A stretch of DNA of 64,000 nucleotides from Rhodopseudomonas pseudopalustris (lineage in GTDB: Bacteria > Pseudomonadota > Alphaproteobacteria > Rhizobiales > Xanthobacteraceae): the NCBI RefSeq assembly GCF_900110435.1, contig NZ_FODT01000003.1, positions 1 through 64,000 on the forward strand, written 5' to 3'. This document shows positions 19,656 through 28,488 of this stretch, in pieces. How positions within the stretch are numbered: the first letter of the stretch is position 1; the number at the start of each line of letters is the position of its first letter. Under the pieces are notes generated by a model that searched no databases, was not told where the DNA came from, and saw only the letters and a list, made by a program, of their open reading frames with translations. Both the position numbers and the translations under genes were made by a program.

Positions 19656-19769
19656 CTAATGCCTTGCGGCGAGCGCGGCGGCGATGCGGCCTTGAACGAC
19701 GACGCAGAGCCAGATCACCACAGTGGACAGGCCGGCGGCGGCGATGACGAGAATGTCGGTTTGGGACAT
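19656..19769 (-). CDS. Single-helix microprotein (37 aa)
   Basis: Frame from ATG 19769 (MSQTDI) with one transmembrane helix (ILVIAAAGLSTVVIWLCVVV) and a short basic C-terminus. AGGA lies nine bases upstream. Resembles small YnhF/CydX-sized membrane proteins in shape only. No family is assigned. Confidence 0.5.
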   Translation of the reverse strand: MSQTDILVIAAAGLSTVVIWLCVVVQGRIAAALAARH

Positions 19770-19952
19770 CGGACAGGTCCTTCGGTGGCGGAGGCCTCGA
19801 TCGGCGACGGCGAGCCCGCGGGGCTCATTGCAGGTCGATATTTCGCGACTCAAAACGCCCGAGCGCCGGTGGGCACGATCAATATTCCCCTGCCCTGGCC
19901 GGACCGGCTTTGACGCCCGTCAAACGCGGCGTCCGACGAGCGGCGGCCCGGC

Positions 19953-20060
19953 CTACAGCCAACGGGCCAGCGCAGCGAGGTTGACCGCGCAAGCCAGCAG
20001 CAGCGCCAGCGTCAGGCCGATCGGCATCCCGTCGATGCGGGTTTTGGAGATCGTCGTCAT
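19953..20060 (-). CDS. Single-helix microprotein (35 aa)
   Basis: Frame from ATG 20060 (MTTISKTRID) with one hydrophobic helix (PIGLTLALLLACAVNLAALA) and a TAG stop at 19953. No clear ribosome site. Codon choice is GC3-rich as in neighbouring genes. It is below usual gene-finder length limits and probably unannotated. Confidence 0.45.
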   Translation of the reverse strand: MTTISKTRIDGMPIGLTLALLLACAVNLAALARWL

Positions 20061-20168
20061 GGCCGGAACATCGGGCGATTCTGGTTCCGGAGTCCCGGGC
20101 GATATTTTTCGCGGAATTTAACAATCGTTAACCTTCGATTCCCGCCGCCGGCCCCTCATCCCGCCAGC

Positions 20169-20194
20169 AAAAAGGCCGGCGCGAGGCCGGCCTT
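20169..20194 (-). terminator. Intrinsic terminator after Omp25-like gene
   Basis: On the minus strand, stem AAGGCCGGC / GCCGGCCTT with a 5-base loop is followed by a T-run. It lies 25 bases after the barrel gene stop. Confidence 0.8.
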
Positions 20195-20218
20195 GCATCT
20201 TCGGGACTTTATCCCGTT

Positions 20219-20932
20219 TCAGTACTTCGCGACCGCCGGGCCGCCCCAACCGAAGCGATAGTTGATGCCCGCCTTGACGGTGTGGTCGTCGTTGCGGAAC
20301 GTCGTGCCGACGACGTCGGCCGGGCCGCCGGTGAAGCTGGTATTGTCGAACTTGTAGTACTGATACTCGACCTTGGCCGACCAGCTCGGCGCGAACATGT
20401 ATTCGAGGCCGGCGCCGACGGTGTAGCCGTCGTTGCGGCTGCCCGAAGTCGAATACGCAGCCGGAACGCCGCCGGCAGTGGCGACGCCGAGGCTGGAGTC
20501 GCGGTACGCGTAGCCGCCCTTGGCGTAGAGCAACGCCGGACCCCAGCTGTAGCCGAGCCGGCCGGTCACCGAGCCGAGGCCGCGGGTGTTCTCGGTCGCG
20601 GTGCTGCCTGCAGGAAACACCACGCCGGTGTTGTTCGACGCCATCCAGCTGTATTGCGCCTCGAGGCCGACCACCCAGTTCGGCGCGAACTGATAGTCGA
20701 AGCCGCCCTGCACGCCGCCCAAGAAGCGACCCGAATCGCTCTGAATATTGTTGCTGCCGGCAAAGGCACCGCCGACATTGCCGCCGATATAGAAGCCGGT
20801 CCAGTTGTAGACCACTTCCGGCGGCGTGTAGACGGGCGGCGCCTTGGTGTAGGTTCGCGGACCGAGATCAGCAGCGAGAGCGGGCGCCGTGAGCGCAACA
20901 ACGGCGGCTGCGCTGAGCAGATACTTCTTCAT
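20219..20932 (-). CDS. Outer-membrane beta-barrel protein (Omp25/RopB type)
   Basis: Outer-membrane protein of 237 aa with signal peptide (MKKYLLSAAAVVALTAPALA). The mature start has the family hallmark PPVYTPPEVVYNWTGFYIGG. Alternating amphipathic strands follow (GFDYQFAPNWVVGLEAQYSW; GRLGYSWGPALLYAKGGYAY; SWSAKVEYQYYKF), and it ends in a beta signal with a C-terminal aromatic (GPAVAKY). Eight strands are expected. The start at 20932 follows GAGGGA. It ends before a clear terminator. Confidence 0.92.
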   Translation of the reverse strand: MKKYLLSAAAVVALTAPALAADLGPRTYTKAPPVYTPPEVVYNWTGFYIGGNVGGAFAGSNNIQSDSGRFLGGVQGGFDYQFAPNWVVGLEAQYSWMASNNTGVVFPAGSTATENTRGLGSVTGRLGYSWGPALLYAKGGYAYRDSSLGVATAGGVPAAYSTSGSRNDGYTVGAGLEYMFAPSWSAKVEYQYYKFDNTSFTGGPADVVGTTFRNDDHTVKAGINYRFGWGGPAVAKY

Positions 20933-21106
20933 CGTCGTCCCTCGTTCGATGTCGTCCGATGTGCTCAAAACAACATGGCGCGAGTTTGGTTGCCCGGCGG
21001 CGACGCCGCAGCAAGCATTGAGCGCGACTGTGACGGAGGCGCAACAGTCGGGAACTCGCGTTTCGGCCCTGATGATTAGTCGATGCCGATTGCGATTTGG
21101 TCGGGG

Positions 21107-21544
21107 CTATCGCGACAATTTTTCCAGTTCGGGAAACGGCGCGGTGACGACGCCGGCGCAGAGTTCCTGGAAATTGCCGACGACGCGGTCGAGCCGGCCG
21201 TTGACGTGCACGATCGCGAGGTCCTGCGGCTTGTCGGAGGGCAGCGTGAAGCGCACGCACGAGACGAAGCGTACCTTGCCGCCGACCGGGCGCTGCACCG
21301 GCTCGGCCATCGCCGCATCGCGCAGGCCGACCGGATTGTTGAGATAGCTGCGGAGGAAAAGCGGGATCTCGCTGCGATAATTCGTCGGAAACGACTGCAC
21401 CGCATCGCCGCCGTCGCCGGACGGCCCGGGGTCGTCGCTGGTGATGCAGCCGCTGAGCGAGGCTGCGGCGAGCAGCGCGAACGCGATGCGACGGATCGAA
21501 GCGGTCAAGGGCGCGGCTCGTGACTTGGGGCGATGGCTGCGCAA
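21107..21544 (-). CDS. Putative lipoprotein
   Basis: About 145 aa with a lipobox (LSGC, Cys near residue 33) after a hydrophobic stretch, so it should be a lipid-anchored envelope protein. The mature part has a Cys pair (FVSCVRF; FQELCAG) that may form a disulfide, and no catalytic motif. No ATG is available: TTG at 21544 or TTG at 21508 are candidates, neither with a good ribosome site. The start is therefore uncertain. No named family is recognised. Confidence 0.75.
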   Translation of the reverse strand: MRSHRPKSRAAPLTASIRRIAFALLAAASLSGCITSDDPGPSGDGGDAVQSFPTNYRSEIPLFLRSYLNNPVGLRDAAMAEPVQRPVGGKVRFVSCVRFTLPSDKPQDLAIVHVNGRLDRVVGNFQELCAGVVTAPFPELEKLSR

Positions 21545-21868
21545 GCCATAGCCCGTTCGCCATGAAAATCAAAGGTTGCGCAGCAGCAACGGCACAAGCC
21601 ACCGCGTGGCCGCGTGCAATGCCTGTTGCAAAACGCCGCGGTGGCTCCGAACATGCGGCGGCGGCAGATTTGAAACCGCGGCGCCGGCTCGTCCGTATCG
21701 AGGGATGAGGCAACGCGGCGAACGGCGCCAGGCGGCCGTGGAATGACCGGCGAACTGCGGTGTTTTCAGCAGGGCCGACGGCCTTTTGCAGCGGGCCTTG
21801 GGTAGCATGCCTTGGGTAGCATGCCTTGGGCCGCGACCTTGCTCGGTTCGACAACGGGAGGACTGCCA

Positions 21869-22405
21869 ATGACCAGAGGACTGCGACTATTCGCCTTCGC
21901 CCTGATCTCGGCCGCGCTGGTCGCGCCGCCGGCGATGACGCCCGCGCGCGCCGCGCCCGACTCCCAACCGTCGCCGCCGCCGTCGTCGGACAGCAAATCG
22001 AGCGGCGGCAAGAAGAAGGACGACAGGCGCTCCGAGCAGCAATTCCGCGACGGTTATCGCACCGCCTATGCGACCATCTACGAGCGCCACGACTACGCGG
22101 CCGCGATCGACCAGCTCAAGGCGCTCGGCCGCGACGACAACGTGTCGGTGGCGACGCTGATCGGCTATTCCTATCGCAAGCTCGGCGACGCCAAGCTGGC
22201 GCAGGCGTATTACGAGCGCGCGCTGAAGACCGATCCGAACCACGTCAGGACCTGGCAGTATTACGGCCTGTGGCAGGTCGAACAGGGCCATCGCGAGCGC
22301 GCGCAAGTTCACCTCGACCGCATCGCCGCGCTGTGCGGCACATCGTGCGAGGAATACAAATCGCTGGCGGACGCGATCGGCAGCGGCGCCGGCGGATCGT
22401 ACTGA
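21869..22405 (+). CDS. TPR-containing exported protein
   Basis: Protein of 178 aa with a signal peptide (LFAFALISAALVAPPAM) and a linker rich in Ser, Pro and Lys. Two tetratricopeptide repeats follow (YAAAIDQLKALGRDDN; AKLAQAYYERALKTDPNHVR, then WQYYGLWQVEQGHRERAQVH). TPR proteins are protein-interaction scaffolds. Two cysteines near the C-terminus (LCGTSCEE) may pair. ATG 21869 has GGGAGG upstream. It stands upstream of nadK by 125 bp. Confidence 0.85.
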   Translation: MTRGLRLFAFALISAALVAPPAMTPARAAPDSQPSPPPSSDSKSSGGKKKDDRRSEQQFRDGYRTAYATIYERHDYAAAIDQLKALGRDDNVSVATLIGYSYRKLGDAKLAQAYYERALKTDPNHVRTWQYYGLWQVEQGHRERAQVHLDRIAALCGTSCEEYKSLADAIGSGAGGSY

Positions 22406-22530
22406 TCCGCGCGCCGGGCTGAACGGCGACGGCTCGACAAAGTCGGGAAAGGTCGTATAGACGAGCGCGGCGAAACCCGCTTTCCTCGCGGGGTTTCGAG
22501 CCGCCCACGCATGCGCAGAGCCCGCCTCCG

Positions 22531-23310
22531 ATGAGCACGTCCCCGCGGCGAGACCGCATCGCCTTCGTCGCGAGCCCGAGCGCGGAAGCGCAGGCGGCGC
22601 AGGCGCAGCTCGTGTCGATGTACGGCACTTGCGATCCGCAGGATGCCGATGTCGTGGTGGCGCTCGGCGGCGACGGCCTGATGCTGCAGACGCTGCATCA
22701 GCAGATGCGCAGCGGCAAGCCGATCTACGGGATGCATCGCGGCACGGTCGGCTTCCTGATGAACGAATACGCCACGCACGATCTGCACAGCCGGCTCGAA
22801 GCGGCGCGCGAGACCGTGATCCATCCGCTGCTGATGCGCGCCACCGATATCTACGGTGAAGTTCACATCCATCACGCGATCAACGAGGTTTCGCTGTTTC
22901 GCCAGAGCCATCAGGCGGCGCGGCTGCGCATCATCATCGACGAACGCGAGCGGATGAGCGAACTCGTCGCCGATGGAATCCTGGTTGCGACGCCGGCGGG
23001 CTCGACCGCGTATAATCTTTCGGCGCAGGGCCCGATCCTGCCGATCAGCGCAGCCTTGCTGGCGCTGACGCCGATCTCGGCGTTCCGGCCGCGACGCTGG
23101 CGCGGCGCACTGCTGCCGGACAACGCCTTCGTGGTGATCGAAGTGCTCGAAGTCGACAAGCGCCCGGTCGCGGCGGTGGCCGATCACGACGAGGCGCGGG
23201 ACGTGCGCCGGGTCGAGGTGATTTCCGATAAGACGATCGCGATCCGGATGCTGTTCGACCCCAGGCACAGCCTCGAGGAACGCATCCTCTCGGAGCAATT
23301 CGGCACCTGA
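22531..23310 (+). CDS. nadK: NAD kinase
   Basis: Cytoplasmic enzyme of 259 aa that phosphorylates NAD to NADP with ATP. The signature [11 protein letters not shown] gives the GGDG loop. [13 protein letters not shown], the NEVS motif ([11 protein letters not shown]) and [17 protein letters not shown] are all intact. This is close to the short alphaproteobacterial NadK. The start ATG 22531 is the first of the frame and fits the family. No regulatory element is evident. Confidence 0.95.
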   Translation: MSTSPRRDRIAFVASPSAEAQAAQAQLVSMYGTCDPQDADVVVALGGDGLMLQTLHQQMRSGKPIYGMHRGTVGFLMNEYATHDLHSRLEAARETVIHPLLMRATDIYGEVHIHHAINEVSLFRQSHQAARLRIIIDERERMSELVADGILVATPAGSTAYNLSAQGPILPISAALLALTPISAFRPRRWRGALLPDNAFVVIEVLEVDKRPVAAVADHDEARDVRRVEVISDKTIAIRMLFDPRHSLEERILSEQFGT

Positions 23311-23335
23311 CCGACGCGCCGCCGCGGCCGAAGCC

Positions 23336-23455
23336 GTGCCCCCCTCCGATAGACCGCTCTCATGGCCTCTCGCCGAGGTGCTCGCCTCACTGGCGCGGCT
23401 CGGCTACGTGGCGACCACCGACAGCGTCAGCTTCGCGCTGCGCCGGGTGGCGTAG
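23336..23455 (+). CDS. Possible small protein (39 aa)
   Basis: Frame from GTG 23336 to TAG 23455, starting 25 bases after nadK. The product (WPLAEVLASLARLGYVATTD, then SVSFALRRVA) has a plausible helix and GC3 use, but no family or clear ribosome site. It could instead be a remnant. Confidence 0.25.
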   Translation: MPPSDRPLSWPLAEVLASLARLGYVATTDSVSFALRRVA

Positions 23456-23471
23456 CTGCACAGCGCCGCAT

Positions 23472-23505
23472 CATCCTGAGCGCCTGCCCCGGACTTGATC
23501 CGGGG
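23472..23505. repeat. 34-bp inverted repeat, left copy
   Basis: Exact reverse complement of 24306-24339 (34 of 34 by eye). It contains an internal palindrome (CCCCGGA, five bases, TCCGGGG). Confidence 0.85.
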
Positions 23506-23571
23506 TGCGCACGCGAAGCCGGCGCCTCGCAGGATGGCGACACGCACTGTCCGTCGCCACGTCGTCCGGCG

Positions 23572-23748
23572 CTAGACGTCCTTGCGCGGCGCGGGCGCGT
23601 GTTGCGGCACGAGTTCGTTGACGCGGCTGAGGACGGTCACCATGTTGCGCAGCCGATTGATCCGCCGCGCATATTGCAGCATCAGACCGATGAGAAAGGC
23701 GCTGCAGAGAAAGAGGAATATCACAAACGCAAATACTTCACCGGTCAT
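23572..23748 (-). CDS. Small single-TM membrane protein (58 aa)
   Basis: Protein of 58 aa starting at ATG 23748. One N-terminal transmembrane helix (VFAFVIFLFLCSAFLIGLML) is followed by a basic amphipathic segment (YARRINRLRNMVTVLSRV) and a proline-rich tail. Probably an inner-membrane microprotein; no family is assigned. The longer frame to 23844 would put a basic leader before the helix. Confidence 0.6.
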   Translation of the reverse strand: MTGEVFAFVIFLFLCSAFLIGLMLQYARRINRLRNMVTVLSRVNELVPQHAPAPRKDV

Positions 23749-23954
23749 CGTGTCGCCCCTGCCTGGTCGCGTGGCGGTCGCCTGACGCGCCCCGAGGTAG
23801 TGAGGGTATTTTGCAAATAGATAATCAAGAATGATCGTCGACAAATCCCGCCCGCGAAGCGGCGTCCGTCGTGAGCGATGGATAATCCTTGATTAAATTG
23901 CCCGGTTGCACTGCAGCACGATCGGTCGATCCGGCGCCGCGGCGTGCGGGCGCG

Positions 23955-24137
23955 CTACTCGTGATAGAAATGACCGTGCGGCTCGGTCAGCGAGTGGTCC
24001 CAATGGGTGGCGTGCCTGGTTCGGGTCTCGCACTTGGTGCATTGATACTCGCGGACCTGATAGCCTTGCACCAGCGGCCGATTGCCGGTCAGGGTCAGGG
24101 TCTCGCTGCAGTTCGGGCAGTTCGGAGTGGTGGTCAT
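23955..24137 (-). CDS. Small zinc-ribbon protein (60 aa)
   Basis: Protein of 60 aa with two cysteine knuckles, CPNC near residue 7 and CTKC near residue 38, making a likely zinc ribbon, and a histidine-rich C-terminus (HGHFYHE). Start ATG 24137; ATG 24155 is the alternative. The function is unknown. It lies between the two arms of the 34-bp inverted repeat. Confidence 0.7.
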   Translation of the reverse strand: MTTTPNCPNCSETLTLTGNRPLVQGYQVREYQCTKCETRTRHATHWDHSLTEPHGHFYHE

Positions 24138-24467
24138 ACGCGCTATCCGAATCAAGGAAAGTTCCAGCGTAGTCGACCCGACTCACGGCCTCACCGCTAC
24201 TAAATACCTGCTGTGAAATAATGACGCGGGTCGTGACAGGTCGATCGGGGGCGCGCTGTCGCGCGCCTCGGGTGGCCGCCTCCTTCGAGGCTCGCTGCGC
24301 TCGCCCCCCGGATCAAGTCCGGGGCAGGCGCTCAGGATGACGCTGCGAGGCTCGCTTCGCTTGCTCCCCGAATGGCGCCGCGCGGCTCGGGCGCGCAACC
24401 CTTCCTTAACGACGATCGCTTAGCGTTAACGGTACGTATATCGGCGGTCGCCGCCCGGGCCGGGTCA
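24138..24467. other. Intergenic with palindromic repeat
   Basis: This stretch carries the right copy of the 34-bp inverted repeat at 24306-24339, amid related GC-rich segments. An AT-richer patch at 24408-24450 just upstream of the response regulator probably holds its promoter. Confidence 0.5.
24306..24339. repeat. 34-bp inverted repeat, right copy
   Basis: Exact reverse complement of 23472-23505, with the same internal palindrome. Confidence 0.85.
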
Positions 24468-25013
24468 ATGTTTCGCATCGATTTCAACAAGCTGCGCTTT
24501 CTGGTGTGCGACGACAATCCGCATATGCGGCGGATTCTGCGCACGCTGCTGCATTCGTTCGGCGCGCGCGAGGTCTACGAAGCCGAGGACGGCGCCACCG
24601 CGCTGGAAATGTTCAGCCACGCCGCGCCCGACATCGTCATCACCGACTGGTCGATGCCGATCTTCGACGGGCTCGAGCTGGCGCAGATGATCCGGCAGCC
24701 GGACTCCAAGGCCAATCCGTTCGTGCCGATCATCATGCTCACCGCGCATTCCGAAAAGCGCCGCGTCACGCTGGCGCGCGATGCCGGCGTCACCGAATTC
24801 CTCGCCAAGCCGATCTCCTCGAAAAGCCTGTATCAGCGCGTGCTGAACGTGGTCGCGAGCCCGCGGCCCTATATCAAGACGCGCAACTATTTCGGGCCCG
24901 ACCGTCGCCGCAGCCCAAATTCGGGCTATATCGGCCCGGAGCGCCGCGGCCACGGCGAGTCAGAAACGATCCAGCAGCCGTCGCTGCTCGACAAGGCCAA
25001 GGTAACAGGCTGA
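24468..25013 (+). CDS. Stand-alone response regulator (CheY-like receiver)
   Basis: Cytoplasmic protein of 181 aa: a receiver domain (about 8-130) plus a short C-terminal tail with repeated arginine-rich motifs (GPDRRRS; GPERRGH). The acidic pocket is VCDDN, the phospho-acceptor is Asp60 in VITDWSMP, and the Thr and Lys are in MLTAHSE and FLAKPIS. There is no DNA-binding output domain. The HPt gene starts four bases after its stop, so the two are almost certainly co-transcribed and may form one phosphorelay. Confidence 0.93.
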   Translation: MFRIDFNKLRFLVCDDNPHMRRILRTLLHSFGAREVYEAEDGATALEMFSHAAPDIVITDWSMPIFDGLELAQMIRQPDSKANPFVPIIMLTAHSEKRRVTLARDAGVTEFLAKPISSKSLYQRVLNVVASPRPYIKTRNYFGPDRRRSPNSGYIGPERRGHGESETIQQPSLLDKAKVTG

Positions 25014-25017
25014 ATCC

Positions 25018-25596
25018 ATGGCTAGAAGACGCCCCGAAGACATCCAGGTCGCGACCTATGCCGACCATCAGGTGATCACCCAGGCCAATCCGCTGCGCAA
25101 GGCGCTGCGCCGGGTCGACCACGCCAAGACCGACGATCCGGTGGCGCGGGCCGAACAGGCGCTGGCGCAGCTCTCGGCGGAATTCGCCGGCTGGATGCGC
25201 GTCGAAACCGACCGACTGTCCGCCGCTTATGCCGCGCTGACGCGCGACGGCGTCAGCCGCGATACCCAGGGCGAGTTCTTCCGCGCCGCACACGACATCA
25301 AGGGCGACGCCGCGACATTCGGCTATCCCGCCGCGGCGGTGGCGGCCGACAGCCTGTGCCGGATCATCGAACACGCCCCGGCGCTGGCCGAGGTACCGGA
25401 CGAACTTATCGCCAATCACGTCCACGCCATCCAGGCGATCGTCCGCGAAGGCGCGGAACCCGACAAGGCCGAGTTGCAGCGCGCGCTGAACCGCAGGCTG
25501 CGCAGCGTCGCCGACGACTACCTCGCCTCGGTCAACCGCCACCGCCCCGAACATCTCGAAGCGATCCTGTCGCCGAGCATCGTGCCGGCGGACTGA
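25018..25596 (+). CDS. HPt domain protein
   Basis: Protein of 192 aa with a histidine phosphotransfer domain. The phosphorylatable residue is probably His92 in AAHDIKGDAATFG, inside a four-helix bundle (about 45-150). It has a basic N-terminus. It follows the response regulator by four bases, and no histidine kinase is adjacent, so it must exchange phosphate with a kinase elsewhere. The start is ATG 25018. Confidence 0.9.
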   Translation: MARRRPEDIQVATYADHQVITQANPLRKALRRVDHAKTDDPVARAEQALAQLSAEFAGWMRVETDRLSAAYAALTRDGVSRDTQGEFFRAAHDIKGDAATFGYPAAAVAADSLCRIIEHAPALAEVPDELIANHVHAIQAIVREGAEPDKAELQRALNRRLRSVADDYLASVNRHRPEHLEAILSPSIVPAD

Positions 25597-25683
25597 CGCG
25601 GCGATCAGCGATTAGCCGCCGGCACAGCCGCGCGATCGCCCTGCCCTTCAGATGCGTGTTGAAGAAACGTCGCGTGCGCGCGC

Positions 25684-26865
25684 CTACGCGGCGATCGGCT
25701 CGTTCTGCCAGGCGTGCTCGTCGTGCTCGGCGATCAGTTCGCCGCAGAATGCGCTGGCTTCCTCGCGGGCCGATTCGGTGGCGAAGCGGCGCAGCAGGAT
25801 CAGCAGCGGGGCCGCCGCGTCGGCGCCGGTCTCGCAGCGCGTCAGCACCCGCTCGACCATCAGCCGGCGCAGCCGCACCGCGCCGCCCTCGCTGCCGACG
25901 AAGCCGATCTCGTGCTGCGCCTCCAGCGCGGCACGGAACGCGGCGAAGGTCGACTGCGGCAGGCCGGCGCGCGCCAGGAGCGCATTCAGGCTCGGGCCGC
26001 CGCACTCGTGCAGCAGCGACGCCACCCGCGCCTGCGGCAGACCGGACAGTTCGACCAGCGCGTATTCGAACAATTCGCGATTGCCGGACAGCAGCGCGCG
26101 CAGGATCAGCCCGGCGGTGAGTTGCGAGGTGGCGCGCAGATGCTGCATCAGCGCGCGCATGTCGTCGCCGCGCGAGCGCGCCGCGACCGTCACGGTCGAG
26201 CGATCCAGCGCCTCGCCCACCGCGCGCGCGGCGCGATCCGCCGACAGCCAGCGCCGCGCCACCACGAATTGCTGCAGCGTCTCGGAGAGCTTGGCGATCA
26301 GCGCCAGCCGCGTCGCCGCCGGCAGATCCTCCAGCACCAGCATCGACTCGCGGATCGCGGCGAGATGGCCGTGGCGCTCGACGATGCGGTCCCACGAGAA
26401 CGGCGCGAGTTCGGCGCGGGGATTTTCGATCAGCTCCAGCGCCGCGGCCGGCGAACCGACCTCGGCGATCGCAGCGCACACCGCCGCGGGCAGCCGCACC
26501 CGCCGCGCGATCGCGCATTGCACCGCGTCGTCGCCGGTGGCGACGATGTCGACCAGATCGGCGTCGATCAGCAGCGGCGAGAATTCAAGAACCGGCAGCG
26601 CCACCGAGGGCTGATCGGCGGCGAGCGCGCGAACGATCGCGGCCGGCGCGCGCGCGCTGCGCGAAAACACCTGCGCCATCGCCTGACGCACCAGCGGCGA
26701 GACGTCGTCCAGCATCATCAGCAGCGCGCCTTCGGCGGCGGAGCGATCCTCGGGCGAAAGATCGGAGATCAGCCAGGCCCGCGCCAGCGCCCGGGTGGCT
26801 TCAGCGCGCTCGCCCGCGGGCGCGTGACGGATCCAACTGATGAACTGCCGAACAATCATGGGCAT
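25684..26865 (-). CDS. DUF2336 domain protein
   Basis: Helical protein of 393 aa, largely alanine- and arginine-rich alpha-helices in a HEAT-like arrangement (for example VSPLVRQAMAQVFSRSA; LPVLEFSPLLIDADLVDIVA). The latter segment is the DUF2336 signature. Members are common in Rhizobiales and Rhodospirillales near signalling genes; function unknown. It is convergent with the RR-HPt pair. Start ATG 26865 or 26859 (in-frame, two codons apart). Confidence 0.9.
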   Translation of the reverse strand: MPMIVRQFISWIRHAPAGERAEATRALARAWLISDLSPEDRSAAEGALLMMLDDVSPLVRQAMAQVFSRSARAPAAIVRALAADQPSVALPVLEFSPLLIDADLVDIVATGDDAVQCAIARRVRLPAAVCAAIAEVGSPAAALELIENPRAELAPFSWDRIVERHGHLAAIRESMLVLEDLPAATRLALIAKLSETLQQFVVARRWLSADRAARAVGEALDRSTVTVAARSRGDDMRALMQHLRATSQLTAGLILRALLSGNRELFEYALVELSGLPQARVASLLHECGGPSLNALLARAGLPQSTFAAFRAALEAQHEIGFVGSEGGAVRLRRLMVERVLTRCETGADAAAPLLILLRRFATESAREEASAFCGELIAEHDEHAWQNEPIAA

Positions 26866-27223
26866 TCCGGCTTACGCGAACGACGACATCGTGACGCGAT
26901 GCCAACGTCATACTTCGTAAACCATGACGCTTAACAAAGGGTTCACCATAACCGCCTGAGTTCGTTGACGTTTCATTAACGATGGCGGGGACGCGCCGGG
27001 CCTCGCGCGCCGGCGCCAACTACGTAGTTTGATGAATCGTCGACCGAGGCAGCTTGAGCGCGTGGGCTCGCGCGCCTCGGAGGATGGCGACAAGCGCTGT
27101 CCCTCGCTGCTCATCCTTCGAGGCTCGCCGGGGACGGCGAGCACCTCAGGCTGACGCTTTGATGCTTTGCGTCGCTTGCTCTGCAGATGACGCTGAGAGG
27201 CTCAGGATTCCGCCTGGAATCGG
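26866..27223. other. Intergenic of 358 bp with repeat traces
   Basis: The promoter of the DUF2336 gene should lie near 26900-27000 (AT-richer). The segment 27062-27160 resembles the GC-rich intergenic repeats near 23505-23560 (shared GAGGATGGCGACA type core). No gene is seen. Confidence 0.4.
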
Positions 27224-28318
27224 TCAGTTGGCGAAGGTGCCGCTGCGGTCGCTGAACAGATCGAGCGGTTGCGGGGCACGGACGGTCGGGGTGGCGGACA
27301 GGCTGCTGGTCGGCGGCATCGACAGCGCAGTTTCGCCCGATGTCGTCGGCGCGTAGGACAGGCTGGTCGTCGGGGGCGCGGTGGTCGGCGGCGGACCCGA
27401 CGCGCCGTTCCACAATTGCTGGACCGCCGGCGACACCGGCTCGCTGCGGTCGCCGCCGAGGAACAGGCTGCGGAACATCGGCTCGGAGGATTGCCGCGTC
27501 GACGACGCCGCCGCATCGACCGGCGATGTCGCGCTGACCGGCGCGACGTTACGCACGTCCGGGAAGCTCGACAGATAGGCCGCATTGTCGACCGGCGCGG
27601 CCGAGGCGAGCAGCATCGCGGCGCCGGCCGGAACCGCGCCGCCGACCGAGGCCATCGCGCTGTGCGTCGCCTGGGAATTCGCCGCCGCATCGTAGCGCGA
27701 GGTCAGGTTGTCATAGACCTGCGCCACGGTGCGGGCCTGGCCCGAGCGGTCGTAGAAGATCGACTGGTTGGCGGCGGCGGCATTGGGAAACAGCGCGGCG
27801 CCGATCGCGCCTGGATTGTCCTGCGCGGTGCTGATCAGCTTGGCGGCGCCGCCGACGCCCATGAAATGCGCCATGTAAAGTTCGGCGTCGGTCGGACGCC
27901 GGCCGATATCACCGGTGAGCTTGAAGCTGTTGGATTGCGTCAGCGCGCCGGCCATCGCCGAGCTGATCACCGGGTCGTTGCGCAGATCCATGATCGCCTG
28001 GCGCGCCGCCGGATCGCTGACCGAGTAGCTGCCGGACGCCGATTTGCTGATCGCGTCGGCATATTGGCCGTAGCCGAACTGGCTGCCCGCTTCCTTCACC
28101 GTGCCGAGCCAGGTCTGGTCGATGAACTGGAACAGGCCCTTCGCCGAAGAGGTCGAGGCCGCCGCCTGCGGATTGAAGTTCGACTCCATCTTGGCGGTGG
28201 CGAGCAGATATTCGAAGGAGGCGCCGGTGGCGCCGGAAGCCTGCTTGATCGCGCCGGCAATCCGCGTCCGCGCCGGATCGACGATCGAGACCGCGGAATT
28301 GGAGATTTCGGCCGACAT
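27224..28318 (-). CDS. Lytic transglycosylase (SLT-like) with long C-terminal tail
   Basis: Protein of 364 aa. The N-terminal domain (about 10-190) has a transglycosylase core: the catalytic Glu in KMESNFNP, then AKGLFQFIDQTWL and later MAHFMGVGGA. It cleaves peptidoglycan glycan strands. No Sec signal is seen, so export may use another route, as for flagellum-associated transglycosylases. The last 150 residues are low in complexity (Ser, Pro, Thr, Ala). Start ATG 28318 (MSAEISN) is chosen over 28372. It faces a pair of palindromic repeats upstream. Confidence 0.85.
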   Translation of the reverse strand: MSAEISNSAVSIVDPARTRIAGAIKQASGATGASFEYLLATAKMESNFNPQAAASTSSAKGLFQFIDQTWLGTVKEAGSQFGYGQYADAISKSASGSYSVSDPAARQAIMDLRNDPVISSAMAGALTQSNSFKLTGDIGRRPTDAELYMAHFMGVGGAAKLISTAQDNPGAIGAALFPNAAAANQSIFYDRSGQARTVAQVYDNLTSRYDAAANSQATHSAMASVGGAVPAGAAMLLASAAPVDNAAYLSSFPDVRNVAPVSATSPVDAAASSTRQSSEPMFRSLFLGGDRSEPVSPAVQQLWNGASGPPPTTAPPTTSLSYAPTTSGETALSMPPTSSLSATPTVRAPQPLDLFSDRSGTFAN

Positions 28319-28431
28319 GATTGGGGCCCCTGCTCCCCGAGCTGTGGCGCGACGGCTCGCTCGAGCGTCCACGCTGCCGGAGACCCTGCGCGATCATGGT
28401 TAATACGTCGTTAACGATCGCCATCGACGAA

Positions 28432-28480
28432 GAGCATGATCTTGTCCGAAAACCGGAAACCACTTTTCGGGATCATAGCT
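28432..28480. repeat. Palindromic intergenic repeat (GAGCATGATC family)
   Basis: About 49 bp with ends GAGCATGATC and GATCATAGCT and core CCGAAAACCGG. Related copies are at 28489-28535, 29854-29898 and 48178-48224. Confidence 0.8.
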
Positions 28481-28488
28481 TTTCATTT

